Shown in pieces: positions 18,956 to 31,440 of a stretch of 64,000 nucleotides of DNA. This stretch comes from Cavia porcellus (lineage: Eukaryota > Chordata > Mammalia > Rodentia > Caviidae): the NCBI RefSeq assembly GCF_034190915.1, contig NW_026947502.1, positions 36,486,785 to 36,550,784 of the forward strand, given 5' to 3'. Under the pieces are notes generated by a model. That model was given only the letters and a program-made list of their open reading frames with translations. It did not search any database and was not told the DNA's origin. The position numbers and the translations under genes are program-made. Every line of letters starts with the position of its first letter. Positions within the stretch are counted from its first letter, which is position 1.

Positions 18956-21900
18956 ATGCAACAGCAGAAAGATAACGTATCAACAATAAACCAACATATA
19001 ACAGCTATAACCTTTAATGTAAATGGTCTCAATGCACCAATTAAAAGAAACAGACTGGGAGAATGGATCAAGAAACAAAATCCAACCATATGCTGTCTAC
19101 AAGAAACCTATCTAACCCAAAAGGATACTCACAGACTGAAAGTCAAAGGATGGAAAACAATATTTCATGCAAGAGGAACCTCCAAAAAGTGGGGGTACTT
19201 ATTCTGTTTGCAGACAATGTGAACTTCAAACCAATAATGATCAGAAGAGATAAAGAAGGTCATTACATACTGGTTAGGGGAAAACTTCAAGAGGAAGAGA
19301 AATCAATCTTAAATATATATGCACCAATATCCAGAGCTCCCAGTTATATAAAATAAGTATTAACAGAAATGAAAAACCAAAATATAAGTAACACAATTAT
19401 AATTAACACACCATTGACACCAAGGAACAGATCAACCAAACGGAAAATCAGCAAAGAAATAACAGAACTGAATCACACCTGTGAACAAATGGTCTTGATA
19501 GACATATACAGAATGTTCCACCCAACAACATCAGAATACACATTCTTCTCAGCAGTACATAGGACATTCTCTAAAATAGACCATATATTTGCTCACAAAA
19601 TATATTTAAATAAATGCAAAAGAGTTTAAATCAACCCTTACATGTTATTGGATCATAGCACCATGAAATTAGAAATTAATGATAAAACATACTTCAAAAA
19701 TCTCACAAACACATAGAAACTGAGTAACACACTCTTGAGTGATCAGTGGGTCACAGGGGAAATTAAAGAAGAAATTAAACAATATCTACAGGCAAAAGAA
19801 AATACAAATACAACTTACTGGAATCTGTGGGATGCAATGAAAGCTGTCCTCAGAGGATAATTCATTGCACTGAGTTCCCATATCAGGAAAATAAAATAAA
19901 TACAAATAAATAACCTGAGGCTACATCTAGAAAAAGAAGAACAAGTCAAGCCCAAAGCTAAAAGAAGAGAGAAAATTATAAAAATCAGAGCCAAAATCAA
20001 TGCAATAGAGACTAAGAAAACAATCCAAAGAATCAATGAATCAAAGAGTTGGTTCTTTGAAAGAATAAATAAAATCGATAAGCCACTAGCCAACCTTATT
20101 TTTAAAAGGGGAAAAAAAGCTCAAATTCATACAATAAGAAATGAAAAAGGCGAAATCACTACAGACTCTGTAGAAATGCAGAAAATCATCAACATCTATT
20201 TTGAAAAGCTCTATTCTCATAGGTTTGATAACACAGAAGAAATAGATTCCTAGAAACATTTGAAGTACCAAAGCTAGATCAAGAGGATGTAAAACTGCTG
20301 AATAACCCAATTTCCCTTAATGAAACTGAAAATGTAATTAAGTCCTTACTTACAAAAAGATCCCAGGCCCACATGGATTCACTGCAGAATTCTACAAGAA
20401 GTACAAAGAAGGTTTAATGTCGACACTCCTCAAATTCTTCAATGAAACTGAAAGGGAAGCAATCCTTCCTAAGTCATTCCTGGAAGCAAATATTACTCTA
20501 GTACCAAAACCTGAGAAAGACCCAACTAAAAAAGAGAACTACAGACCAATATCCCTAACGAACACAGATGCAAAAATCCTCAATAAAATATTGGCAAATA
20601 GGATGCAGCAAGTCATCACGAACATTATACACCATGACCAAGTGGGATTCATCCCAGGCATACAGGGATGGTTCAACATACGTAAATCAATAAATGTAAT
20701 CCACCATATCAATAAAGCTAAAAGTAAGAATCATATGACCATTTCCATAGATGCAGAAAAAGCTTTTGATAAGGTCCAACATCCATTTATGATAAGAACC
20801 TTACAGAAAATTGGAATAGATGGTCTTTACCTCAGTATAATAAAGGCCATCTATGACAAACCAATAGGCAGTATCATACTAAAATGGCCAAAAATTGAAG
20901 GCCTTTATTTTAAAATCAGGCACAAGACAAGGATATCCCTTATCACCAATCCTATTTAATATAGTACTGGAAAAACTAGCCAGAGCAATTAGACAAGACA
21001 GAAAAATAAAAGGGGAAAAGATAGGAAAAGAAGAAGTTAAATTATCATTATTTGCAGATGACATGATACTCTACATAGAAGACCCCCAAAATTCCATTGA
21101 AAGAGTCTTAGATATAATAAATAAATTTGGCAATGAGCAGGATACAAAATCAATACTCAAAAATCAATAGCATTCCTGTACACTAACAAAATCACTGACA
21201 GAGAAATAAGAGAAACCATAACCTTCACACTAGCAACCAAAAAAATGAAATATTTAGGAATTACTCTCATGAAAGAAGTGAAACACCTATACAGGGAAAA
21301 TTATCATATACTGAGAAAAGAAATTGAAGAGGATCTCAGAAAGTGGAAAGACATCCCTTGCTCATGAATAGGAAGAATAAATACTATGAAAATGACCATT
21401 CTCCCAAAACTGTTATATAGATTCAGTGCAATACCAATAAAAATACCATCAACATACCTCATAAATCTATAGAAATCACTCCTAAAATTCATCTGGAGTA
21501 AGAAGAGACCTAGAATAAATTAGACAGTTCTAAGTAACAAAGGCAAGGCAGGAAGTATCACAATCTCTGACTTGAAATTATACTACAAAGAAACTTAGTA
21601 AAATCAACATGGTACTGGAATCAAAACAGAGCCGAGGATCAATGGAATAGATTAGAAGATACAACCACAACTACAAACACACTCAACCACCTTATCTTTC
21701 ATAAAGGGGCCAAACATGTTCACTGGAAGAAGGACAGACTCTTTAATAAATGGTGTTGGAAAAACTGGCTCTCCATATGCGAAAAACTAAAACTAGACCC
21801 ATGCCTATCACCACGTACTAAATTAAAATCTAAATGGATTAAAGATCTAAATATTAAAACAGAAACAGTAAATCTATTGGAAGACAAATTGGGTAAAAAC

Positions 21901-22726
21901 CTTGAAGACACAGGGGTAGGTAGAGAATTCATGAACAGGACTCAAACCGCACAGAAAATACTTCCCAGAATCAATAACTGGGATCACCTCTTATTAAAAA
22001 GTTTCTGCACGTCAAAAGAAATCTCCAGCATAGTGAAAAGAAAGCCCACAAACTGGGAAAAAATCTTAGTGAACTCTCCCTCAGACAAAGGATTTCTGTT
22101 CAAAACATATAAAGAATTTTAAAAAATCAGACCCCCAAAATTCAAAGATCCAATCCAAAAATGGGCATCTGAGATGAATACGCAATTCTTAGATGAAGAA
22201 ATATGAATGGCAAATAAATACATGAAAAAAATGTTTATCATAATTACTTATTACAGAAATGCAAATTAAAACCACACTGAGATTTCAGAGGATCAAGAAA
22301 ATCACCACCAACAAATGTTAGAGAGGCTGTGGGGAAAAAGGAACTCTCCTACACTGTTGGTGGGAATGTAGACTGGTACAACCATTGTGGTGGTCAGTGT
22401 GGAGATTTCTCAAAAAGCTGGGACTGGAAGTCCCATTTGTTCCAGCTATCCCACTTCTAGGCATATTCCCAGAAGAACTGAAAGCATCATACCACAGTAA
22501 TAAATATGCACCCATGTTTATAGCAGCACAATTTGTAATAGCCAGATCTTGGAAACAACCTAAGTGTCCATCAGCTGAGGAACGGATAAAAAAGTTGTGG
22601 TATTTTTATACAATGGAGTACTACTCAGCTATGAAATATGATCACATTGAGATATTTATAAACAAATTGATGCAGCTTGAGACCATACTCACAAGTGAAA
22701 TAAATCAAAGTCACATGTATGTATAA
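18956..22726 (+). pseudogene. L1-2 ORF2 (endonuclease-reverse transcriptase), many frame breaks
   Basis: The endonuclease starts MQQQKDNVSTINQHITAITF with NVNGLNAPIKR and CCLQETYL. Frame shifts occur near 19195, with stops near 19354 and 19626. The GD.NTP catalytic region is damaged: the stretch before NTPLTPRNRS at 19403 lacks the Gly-Asp. RT blocks are [11 protein letters not shown] and [14 protein letters not shown] in 20417-20959, and LFADDM in 20895-21170 (FADD codons 21051-21062). The C-terminus, 22385-22726, ends EINQSHMYV. Several disabling changes are present. Confidence 0.92.
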
Positions 22727-24146
22727 ATACTGAATAGTTACCCTAGTGTAAGAAATGATAAGAATACATAAAAGTATGTGGTAATCATGATTCCCCATTA
22801 TATGGCTTTGAAGCCTATAACATTTTCATTCATTAATTGCAATGATTTTATTCTGGGCTGTTTGATTTTATTGTCTGTGATGGTATGAACAGCTATTTTG
22901 AAGTAAACCAGACATCATAATAGCTAGTGCTGATTTAATATCCTCTTGTTTTGAAGTCCCATAAAACTTTTGTTCTTCTGTCTCCATCGGTCTTGTCATG
23001 TTGTATCTTATTGGATTTTATTATATGTGATAGTACAAACAAAAATTTTATAGACAAGGATATAATATAGAAACCATTGTTCATTTCCTGTTAGTTGGTT
23101 CTAAATACCCTGTAATACTTTCATTCTCTTGAATAGTTTTACACAGTCTTGATATGTTTGATGCTATAGTATATGAAGTTATACTCAAATATTTCAAAAA
23201 AGAGACACTATTTTAACCACTGTTATGTCGGGTTATCTTGTGGTGAAGCACTATGTTGTTTAAATTGTTCTGTTCTGACCTGTGCTATTGTGTTGTTATG
23301 TCCTCTTTTATCTCACTCTCCCTTTTATTAATTAATTTATTTTTACTTTTTTAATTAAGGGAAAAATAAATTTTAAAAATAGGATATATTATAGTAACCT
23401 TTTTGATTTCCTGTTAACTTGATTTGAAACATTCTATTGCTCTCACCATCTTGTTTTGACTGATTTTACTCTATTCTGTTTTGCTTGATAGTATCAAGTT
23501 TGAGGATATAGGCAACTACTTTGATGACAATAAGATTCACTATGATGCCCACTCTGGTTTGACTATTACCTTCTTTTGAAATCTTGTAATGTCTCCAGTG
23601 TTTTTGTTTTATTTGTTTTTTTCTGTACTGTTTTGTTCAATTTTATTATAACTGATGACATAGGCAATTCTTTTTAAGATAGCAAGAGGCATTATGGTAA
23701 CCATTGTTGATCACCTTGTATTCTGTTTTTGCATCATGTGCTATGTCCAGCCTTTTGATTTGACTGACTCTGTTTTGTTTTGTCACATTTGGTTTTATTC
23801 TCTTCAAAAAAAAGTAATAAGAACTGTGGGGGTAATAAAACCCAAAATGTGTAATTGTTATTCTAAAAAAGAGAGCAAAAGAAAGTGCTCTAAAGGACAT
23901 AACTGCATGTATATTTAAGTGTGTAAGATAGATAACTATATTACTAAGATTTGTTGGATCATTGAACAGATCTGTTTGCAGTCTCACTGTTTGTCCACTT
24001 TGTATGCTTTAATTTTGTAACTTGAACAACTATTTCTAAGATGACAATATGTAATCTATTAACTAGTGATTCTTACTGTTTATTTTTTTTGAAATTCTAT
24101 ATTACTTGAACCCTTTTTCTGTTTTTTTTTCTCTTTAAATAAAATT
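22727..24146 (+). repeat. L1-2 3' UTR: six tandem modules of about 150 bp plus unique tail
   Basis: An anchor of the form 'agtaaCCATTGTTgat' or its variants occurs at 22923, 23074, 23218, 23398, 23548 and 23701, giving spacings of 151, 144, 180, 150 and 153. The 180 step includes an A-rich insert at 23350-23390. Between anchors the same order recurs: TTTCCTGTTA, then TTTTGAAGTCC, then CTGTAATRCTT, then TTTTATT, then GATAGTA, then a TTTGAAGATAACAAGA-like block. A unique tail (23810-24146) carries AACCCAAAATGTGTAATTGT, TAACTGCATGTATATTTAAG and AACTAGTGATT, and ends in CTCTTTAAATAAAATT. Confidence 0.85.
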
Positions 24147-24164
24147 TTTAAAAATATTGTTCAA

Positions 24165-25815
24165 ATCTCTTAAAAATAATGAACTATTTTGAGTAAAGTA
24201 AAAACATTGTTGGGGGGGGGACTATTACACACAAAGGCATAAAATGAATGCCAACAATAGCACAAAAGCTAGAAGGAGACAAATGGAAACATAGTCTTCT
24301 GAGGTTTTTAGGCTATATATAAAGTGAATGATAGAATCTAAAGATACATTGTAATACATTAAAAGAGAAATACTTTAAAATCTAAAACAATCACTGAAAT
24401 AACAAAATAAAACTAAAATTACTTAGCCAATAAAAGATAAAATACAGGCAGAAAATAATATTAAAATAATCCCAGAGAAAGCATAAAAAGAAAAAAGAAA
24501 TAAACAATTTAATCAATTAGAAAACAATTATTCAAATGAGAGAATTAAAATTAAACACATCAATGATCATATTAAATGTAAATACCTAATATGTGAAGAT
24601 ATCTAAAATATATCTAAAAGGCAAGATTGTAAGACTGAATTTTTAATAGCAAGATTTAATTATATGATGCCTGTAAGAAACCTTAAATATAAATATAAAA
24701 ATAAAAGGATAGAGAAATTATATGCGAACCTATATCGAGGAGAGTTGCAATAGCTATGTCAATATCAAAGTGTGATTTTGGAGTTTAGGCTTGATCAAAT
24801 GAATAGAGGGCTCTTTCATAAAAGTAAGATCAGTTTGTGAAGATGCATGGCAGTGCCAAATATTTATGACATGATAATACAGATTCGAATTATAAAAATC
24901 AAAAACCAATACAAGGGAAAATAGCTAAATCCACAGTTATTGTCTAAGATTTCAGCATTCTTCTCTAATTGATAAAACCAACAACTGGAAAATCAGAAAG
25001 GATACAGAAAATCTGAATTATCTTCTGTCAATTTGATCTACTTATCCTATATTGAATGCTCATTCTAAAAACAGTACAACACACATTTTTTTCAAATGCA
25101 CACCAAATATTCACCAAAAGCAATCATACATTTATCAATAAATTTAAAAGAATTATAATCATATAAAGTATAATTTCTGACCATAATGAAATTATATCAG
25201 CCATGAATACATAAGATAGCTAGAAGGTTTTCAAATATATGAAAACTAAGTAGTACACTGGTAAGTAAGCACTGGTTCAAAGAGGAAATCAAAAGGAAAT
25301 TATATCAAAATTGAAAACATAGGGGCTAGAGATTTAGCTCAGCAGTGTGCCTGCCTGGCAAGCATGATGTTGAGAGTTCAATGCCTAGTACTTCCCCCCT
25401 CCAAAAAAAAAAAAAAAAAAACACAGAACCTATAGTAAAAAGGAAAAGGTGAAATTGTTATTCATAAGTATGTTTTGCTATGAAAAATGTACACTTGTAA
25501 TGATAGAAGACATGATTGTCTATGACAATTATCTATAAAGAACATAACATCTATGGAGAAAATCCAGCAGAATTTACAAAACAATCTAATAGAACTAGTA
25601 GGTGAGTTTGGGATATTATAAAGTCAGAAGTTCAATTTATAAAGATAAATTTTATTCTTATACTAGAAATAAACAACTAGAAATTAAAACTTTAGAAAAT
25701 ACCATTTAAAATTACATCAAAAACATGAAGGTTTCAGGAAATAAGACATAAATAAGACCTGTACATTGAAAACAACCAAACACTGCTAAGGAAAATTGAA
25801 GGACATTGAAATAAA
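24165..25815 (+). mobile_element. Ancient L1M-type element, ORF1-ORF2 spacer and decayed ORF2
   Basis: It continues the element left at 17566. It has AACAATAGCACAAAAGC and a spacer ending near 24580. The decayed endonuclease start reads ATCATATTAAATGTAAAT (about 24565), followed by the block for target-DNA binding near 25100-25320 (TCAAAGAGGAAATCAAAAGG). A later ORF2 block follows near 25650-25800 (GAAATAAACAACTAGAAATT; AAGACCTGTACATTGAAAAC), so much of the RT is deleted. No long frame remains. Confidence 0.7.
25322..25421 (+). mobile_element. ID-type SINE (copy 5)
   Basis: GGGGCTAGAGATTTAGCTCAG with a short deletion in the next part (CAGTGTGCCTGCC) and a decayed B box (GAGAGTTCAATGCC), then an 18-A tail. 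No clear TSD. Confidence 0.88.
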
Positions 25816-26056
25816 TAATAAAAATTCTATTTGCAGACAAAGCAGATTTTAAGCCAACACTGATTAAGTGATACAAAGTTCACTACATCCTTGTAAATGA
25901 AGCAATCCAAGAGGAAGCAATCATAAATATATATGCACCAAATACCAGTGCACCCAAACTGTATAAAACAAATATAAACAAACATAAAAAATCAAATAAG
26001 CACTAACACAATTGTAATTGCCCCACTGTTACAAATAGATCAACTAATCAACAATG

Positions 26057-26178
26057 AAATACTAGAGCTAGGGGCTGGGTATTTAGCTCAGTGGCATAAG
26101 TGCCTACCTGGCAAGCACAAGGTCTTGAGTTCAATCCTTAGTACCAAAAACAAAAAACAAAAAAAAAATACTACAACT
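26057..26178 (+). mobile_element. ID-type SINE (copy 6)
   Basis: The body starts GGGGCTGGGTATTTAGCTCAG (26071), with B box GAGTTCAATCC and a tail of CAAAAAA units. AAATACTAGAGCT (26057-26069) and AAATACTACAACT (26166-26178) are a TSD with two mismatches. Confidence 0.9.
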
Positions 26179-27386
26179 GAACCAAACTTTTGAACAACGG
26201 GACTTAGTAGATGTCTACAGAGTGTTGAACCCCGCAGCATCAGAATACACATTCGTCTTGGGCTATACACATGACATTCTCTAAATAGACTACATACTAG
26301 CTCATAGAACACACTTAAGTAAATGTGAAGGAATTGAAATAATCCCATGTGTATTACCAGAAATAGTAAATAAAATAGAAATCTTTTGTTGTAAAGTAAA
26401 CCACAAAAACTTCATAAACACATGGCAATTAACACCTTCCTGAACAATAATGGGTCACAGATAAAATTAAACAAGAAATTACACAGTTTCTGCAATTAAA
26501 TAATGCCAATACAATACACCAGAATATAAAGGACACAATGAAAGCAGTCCTACAAGGGAAATTTATAGTGGTGAACACTCATCAGGAAAACAGTAAATTC
26601 AAATAAACAACTTAATGTTGAACCTCAAGTTTCTGGAAACAGAAGAGCAAGTCAAGCCCAAAACTCATACAAGGGAGGAAACTATAAAGATAGAAATGTA
26701 CAAATTCATAGATACATATTAATTACTGAAGTTTGAATCAAGAAGATATAAAAATTCTCAATGAACCAATGTCACTTAATGAAGATGTAATTGAAAACCA
26801 ATTAACAAAAAAGCCGAAGCTCTGACAGATTCACTGCTGAGTTCTACAAGAAATTTATAGAAGACATAATACTGCTATTCTCAAACTCTAATGAAATTGC
26901 AATAAAAACAATACTCCCAAATGCATTCTTGGAAGCAAGTATTATCCTGAAACCAAAACTAGGAAAAAATACAACCAAAAGAGAGAACCATAGGTCAATT
27001 CTCCTAATGAAAATAGATGCAAAAATCCTCCATAAGATACTGGCAAACAGAATGCACCAAATCAAGGTTACACACCACAACCAAGTTGGAGTTATCCCAG
27101 ATGGAAGGGTAGTTCAACATATACAAATCAATAACTGTAATACACCACATTAACAGAGCCAAGGACAAAAACCATAGAATCATCTCAATAGATGCAGAAA
27201 AATCATTTGGCAAACTCCAATACCTACTCATGCTTATAAAACCTACAGAAAATTGAAATAGATGATATTTATCTCAACCTGATAAAAGCATCTATGACAA
27301 ACTAACAGCCAACATCATAATAAGTGGTCAAAAACTGAAATTCATTCTAAAATCAGGAACAAGACAAGGACATCCACTGTTACCAC

Positions 27387-27485
27387 GTGGTGTGTGTGTG
27401 TGTGTGTGTGGTACTGGGGATCAAGCTCATAACCTTGCACTTGCCAGGCAGGTACTTAACACCACTGAGTTAAATCCCCAGCCAA
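27387..27485 (-). mobile_element. ID-type SINE (copy 7) with (CA)n tail
   Basis: On the minus strand: GGCTGGGGATTTAACTCAG, TACCTGCCTGGCAAG, GAGCTTGATCC and AGTACCAC. It is followed by about 12 CA units in place of the A tail, seen here as the GT run 27389-27411. It lies inside L1-3 ORF2. A TSD is not clear. Confidence 0.88.
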
Positions 27486-30414
27486 TGGCATTGGCACCAC
27501 TCTTAATCAATATGATTCTATGAATATTAGCCAGAGCAGTTAGATAAGAAAAAGAAATAAAAGCAATAATGATAGGAATAAATAGATCAAAATATCATTA
27601 TTTGCAGATGACATGACACTCCACCCAAAAACTTCATCAAAAGGTTTCTAAATTTAATAACCAAATTCAGCATCATAACTGAATACAAATTCAACACTCA
27701 AAACTCAATTCTGTAAGTGAATAACTCACTGAAAGAAAAATTAGGGCAATAATTTTTATAATAGCATTCCAAAAAATGCAATATCTAAGGTAAATCTAAT
27801 AAAGAAAGCAAAAGACCTCTATGTTGAAAACTAAGGTACTCAGAAAAAGAAGATTGAAGAGGCTATCAGAAAATAGAAAGATATCCCTTGCTCTTGGGTG
27901 TGAAGAGCCAATATAGTGAAAAGATCATACTTCCAAAATTGTTATACAGATTTCATACAATCCTGATCAAAATTCCAGCATCAATGTCACAGAATTAGCG
28001 AGGACAATCCTAAAATTCATGTTGAATCAGAAGACAGCTAAAAGAGCAAAGGCAATTCTGGGCAACAAAGGCAATGCAGGGGATATCACAATCCCTGATT
28101 TGAAACTGTACTACAAAATTACTGTGAAAAAAACAGCATGATTCTGGCAAAATAAAAACAGACCAAAGGATCAATAGAACATATTTGAAGATGCAGAAAC
28201 AACTCCAAAGACATTGTTACCTTATCATTGACAAAGGAACTAAATACCTGGATGACAGACAGCATCTTTAATAAGTGATGCTAGGAAAAGTGCTATTCAC
28301 ATGCCATAGACCCATCCATTAAACTGAAATTGAAATGGATCGAAGTTCTAAATATTAAAACAGAAACATTAAATCTGCTGGAAAATGCAACAGATAGAAC
28401 TGGTGTAGGCACAAACTTTATGAACAAAAGCCTGATTACACAGGAATCAACAACTGGGATCTCATCTTCTTAAAAAGCTTTTGCACAGCAAAAGAAATCA
28501 CCAACAGAGTGAACTGACAACCCACAGAATAGAAAATAATTTTTGCCTCAGACAAAGGACAAATAATTTGTTCCTCAGACAAAGGACTAATATCTAAAAT
28601 ATATAAAAGACCCAAGTAAATCAGACCCCCCCCAAAATTTAAAGACCTAATCCAAAAATGGGCTAATGAACTGGATAGACACTTCTCAGATGAAGTATAT
28701 GAAAAAATGTCCAGCATCACTGGTCATTGGAGAGCTGCAAATTAAAACAACTCTGATATTCCATGTCACTTCAGAAAGAATGGCTATTATCAAAAAATCA
28801 ATAAATTACAAATGTTTCCAGGGCTGTGGGGAAAAAGGAACCCTTTTCACTATTGGTGGGAGTGTAGATCGGTGCAACCAATATAGAAATTGAAGTAATG
28901 ATATCACAAAAAACTAAACCTCGAGGTTCCATTTTACCCAGTTATTCCTCTGCTTGGTATCTTCCCAAAGGAATTAAAAGCATCATGCCACAGTGATATA
29001 TGAACACCCACATTTATAGCAGCAATTTTCTAAAAGGCAAAAGATTTATACAGTCTGAAGAGAAACCAGTATATATAGCAGCACAGTTTGTAATAGCTAA
29101 GTCTTGGAAACTACTCAAATTCCCATTAACCAATGAATGCAAAAAAATGTGGGGTTTTTATACAATGGAGTTCTACTCAGTCATAAGAAAGATAAATTTG
29201 ATAACTTTCTAGGAGAATAAAAGCATCTTGATAGCATATTCTTAAGTGAAATAAATTGGACACACAAATAAATAACGCATTATTTCTCTGGTATGCAAAA
29301 CCAGAAGTGAAAATAAGGACAAAAATCTACAATTATTTAGAAATAAGAAGAAAGTTTTTAAAAGGAAAGAGGAACTAGGTATGGGAAGGGGAAATAGAAG
29401 GATGGGAAAAGTAAAGAAATAAGAAAAGAAGAAAAAATGGAAGCAAAGCTTTTGTAAATAAGAAGAATAGGGATTGAAGGGAAGGTAGGAAACAGGGAGA
29501 AAATAAGCATCAAGATGTATCATGTACAGATACAAATTCCCTATGATGAATGTGATCATCATGTACACCTCAAATGTACCAAGAAACTTAATTTTAAAAT
29601 TATAAGGAATATTTGCCTGTCAGTAGTTAAAAAAAATGAAATGGAAAGGAATTATAATATGAGGAACAACTTTGAAAAAGAGCCTAAATGAGGATTCACA
29701 CCATCTCACTTCTTATAAAGCAACAGAGAGGAAGAGAGTACGGTGTTGGTGCTAAGACTGACAAACACATGGATAAGAACAGCAATTCCAGAAACAGAAC
29801 CAAACGTATATGGCCATTTAAACAAAATGAAAAATTAATTCAAGGAAGAAGGATAGTCTTTTCATCAAATAGAATTAGAATAATTCGATATCCATAGGGA
29901 AACTACTGAGCTTTGAATACTGAAATGTCTACCACATACAAAAATTAATTCCAAATAGATCATAAGCCTAAATGTAAATCAGAAAATGATAAAACTTGTA
30001 GAAGAGAACCTATTCATGATTTTAGTTTTGGTAAAGACTTTCAATAAAACACCAAAAGCACATTCTATATATTAAAAGTGGTTAATTAGATAGCTCTTTG
30101 AATGGCATGTGAAGAGAACAAAAAGACAGGCCTAGAGACTGGTGGAAAATGCTAGAAAATCACATGACTGATAAAAACTCTCTGTACTCTGTACGCTGTA
30201 CTCTTTACATGTAAACAACTCCTGAAATTCAACAATAAATAATTCAACTTGTTTTAAGATAGGCAAAGAATTTGAACAGGCAACCAAATAAAATGTACTG
30301 AAAAGCACTATCTTAATAGATGCTCAATATTGTTAGAAATTAGAAAAATGACACTCAAAACCTCACTTTGGTGCTACTATCTGCATACTAGAATTTCTAA
30401 AATTAAAAAGACTG

Positions 30415-30490
30415 AGGGATCATTAGTAGATCACTTCCTGAGAATGCACAAAGCCCTACAATCAACCTCTAGCACTGCAAAATAACAAAC
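30415..30490 (+). mobile_element. Decayed tRNA-derived SINE
   Basis: CTGAGAATGCACAAAGCCCT, then CAATCAACCTCTAGCACTGCAAAATAA, resembles the second half of a rodent tRNA-derived SINE (the GCACAAGGCCCTGGGTTCAATCC-type segment). The first half is unrecognisable. Confidence 0.45.
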
Positions 30491-30850
30491 ATGAAAATAC
30501 AGGAATCCAAGCAACCTAATTGATAAATTTGGGATTTTATTTAGCTGAGCTAAGCAACCATGGACCGTAGACCCGTTTCAGAGTCCCACTGAGTGGCACT
30601 GAATTGGAAAGTCACAGGGCTTTTAAAACAGAAAAGCACAAAAAGACATCCTGTTGGAAACAAGTTAGCTAGAATCTTAGATTAATTTTTGGTTGACACC
30701 TGTATACTGCTTCTTTTTTGAACAGGTAAATTTTCCTCTCTTGAGGGTGCAGCTCATTCTGCTTTTCTCATGGGATTGTACTCAGAGTAATTTTCCACTC
30801 TTCAGAGTCAAATACAGGGCACAAGATGGCGTTAGTTATGCCAAGTTACA
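30491..30850. other. Unassigned insert within the ancient L1M
   Basis: L1M sequence stops near 30410 and resumes near 30860. After the SINE fragment, about 360 bp with no family I recognise remains, possibly an old LTR. It contains CACAAGATGGCG near 30820. Confidence 0.4.
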
Positions 30851-31440
30851 ACACAAACAAAAATGAAATCAAAAGTCATTGACCACAAGTGCTGTTGAAG
30901 ATGAGGAAATATTAGAACTGTCACATATTGCTTGTGGAAATGCTAAATGATGCAACCACTTTCATAAAAACCTTGGCAATTTCTTCCAAAAAACAAAAAG
31001 GTTCAATATACAGTTATCACATGATCTTCTCATTTTACTCCTAGGTGGTTTCCTGATAGAAATGAAGAAAGCATGTGCCACATTCATATGAAGACTTGTA
31101 TGTAAATATTAATAGCAGTTTTATTTGTAGTAGCCAAATCTAAAAATACTTTATAGTCCATCAACAGATAAATGGATAAGCAAACTATGATATAACCAAG
31201 TAAGAGAATTCCACACGGCAATAGAAAAGAATGAACTACCTGATCCATACAATAATATGGGTGACTCTCAAAACAATTGTGCGGACGAAAGAAGATAAAA
31301 GTCTAGAAAATGCAAACTAATCCACTAGTAGCACTGATAGTTCTATGGAGTGAGACTTAGAAGAAATGGACCTCGGTAAAGTGGCAGAAAACTTTGACAT
31401 GATAGATATTATCTTTGTAAAAGGATTTTTAAAAACAGCA

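Larger units (their letters stand above)
17567..24146 (+). mobile_element. L1-2, nearly full-length L1 (6.58 kb)
   Basis: It is bounded by an 18-bp TSD. It keeps about 325 bp of 5' UTR (5'-truncated relative to L1-1), ORF1, ORF2 and a complete modular 3' UTR of 1.42 kb. It is close in sequence to L1-1, but with more frame breaks in ORF2. It is not interrupted by other elements, so it is the best local reference for the L1 subfamily. Confidence 0.95.
25826..29265 (+). pseudogene. L1-3 ORF2 remains
   Basis: Collinear with L1-1/L1-2 ORF2 but broken into many short frames. The GDFN-type region near 26010 is decayed. RT blocks 26929-27153 read ENHRSILLMKIDAKILHKIL. The catalytic FADDM codons lie at about 27598-27613 (ATTTGCAGATGACATGAC). 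The cysteine-rich end ([14 protein letters not shown]) is at 28800-28850 and the C-terminal WGFYTMEFYSV near 29148. Two SINEs interrupt it (26070-26165 and 27387-27485). Confidence 0.87.
25816..29635 (+). mobile_element. L1-3, 5'-truncated middle-aged L1 with polypurine 3' UTR
   Basis: It starts inside the ORF2 endonuclease (ATTCTATTTGCAGACAAAGC, about 25832), runs through all of ORF2, and ends with a purine-rich 3' UTR (29280-29510) and the terminal block ACAAATTCCCTATGATGAA (29531-29549), near AAACTTAATTTTAAAA. It interrupts the ancient L1M, whose 3' part resumes after about 29640. It is clearly older than L1-1 and L1-2 by the density of indels, and its 3' UTR has no module repeats. Confidence 0.85.
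29640..31440 (+). mobile_element. Ancient L1M-type element, 3' part of ORF2
   Basis: It resumes after L1-3. 29820-30080 and 30230-30400 match the ORF2 C-terminal third of old L1s (GAATTTGAACAGGCAACC; AATTAGAAAAATGACACTCAAAACC). 30860-31330 matches the last part, including AGTAGCCAAATCTAAAAA, GTCCATCAACAGATAAATGG and CAATAATATGGGTGA. Between 30415 and 30850 it is interrupted by other material. No open frame survives. Confidence 0.75.

Noticed and set aside
22870..24100. CRISPR-like array or satellite in the 3' UTR
   Set aside because: The period is about 150 bp, modules are diverged, there is no repeat-spacer contrast, and the array lies inside a TSD-bounded mammalian L1.
28548..28590. Meaningful repeat (CCTCAGACAAAGGAC twice)
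   Set aside because: A small local duplication in decayed L1-3 ORF2, private and without further structure.
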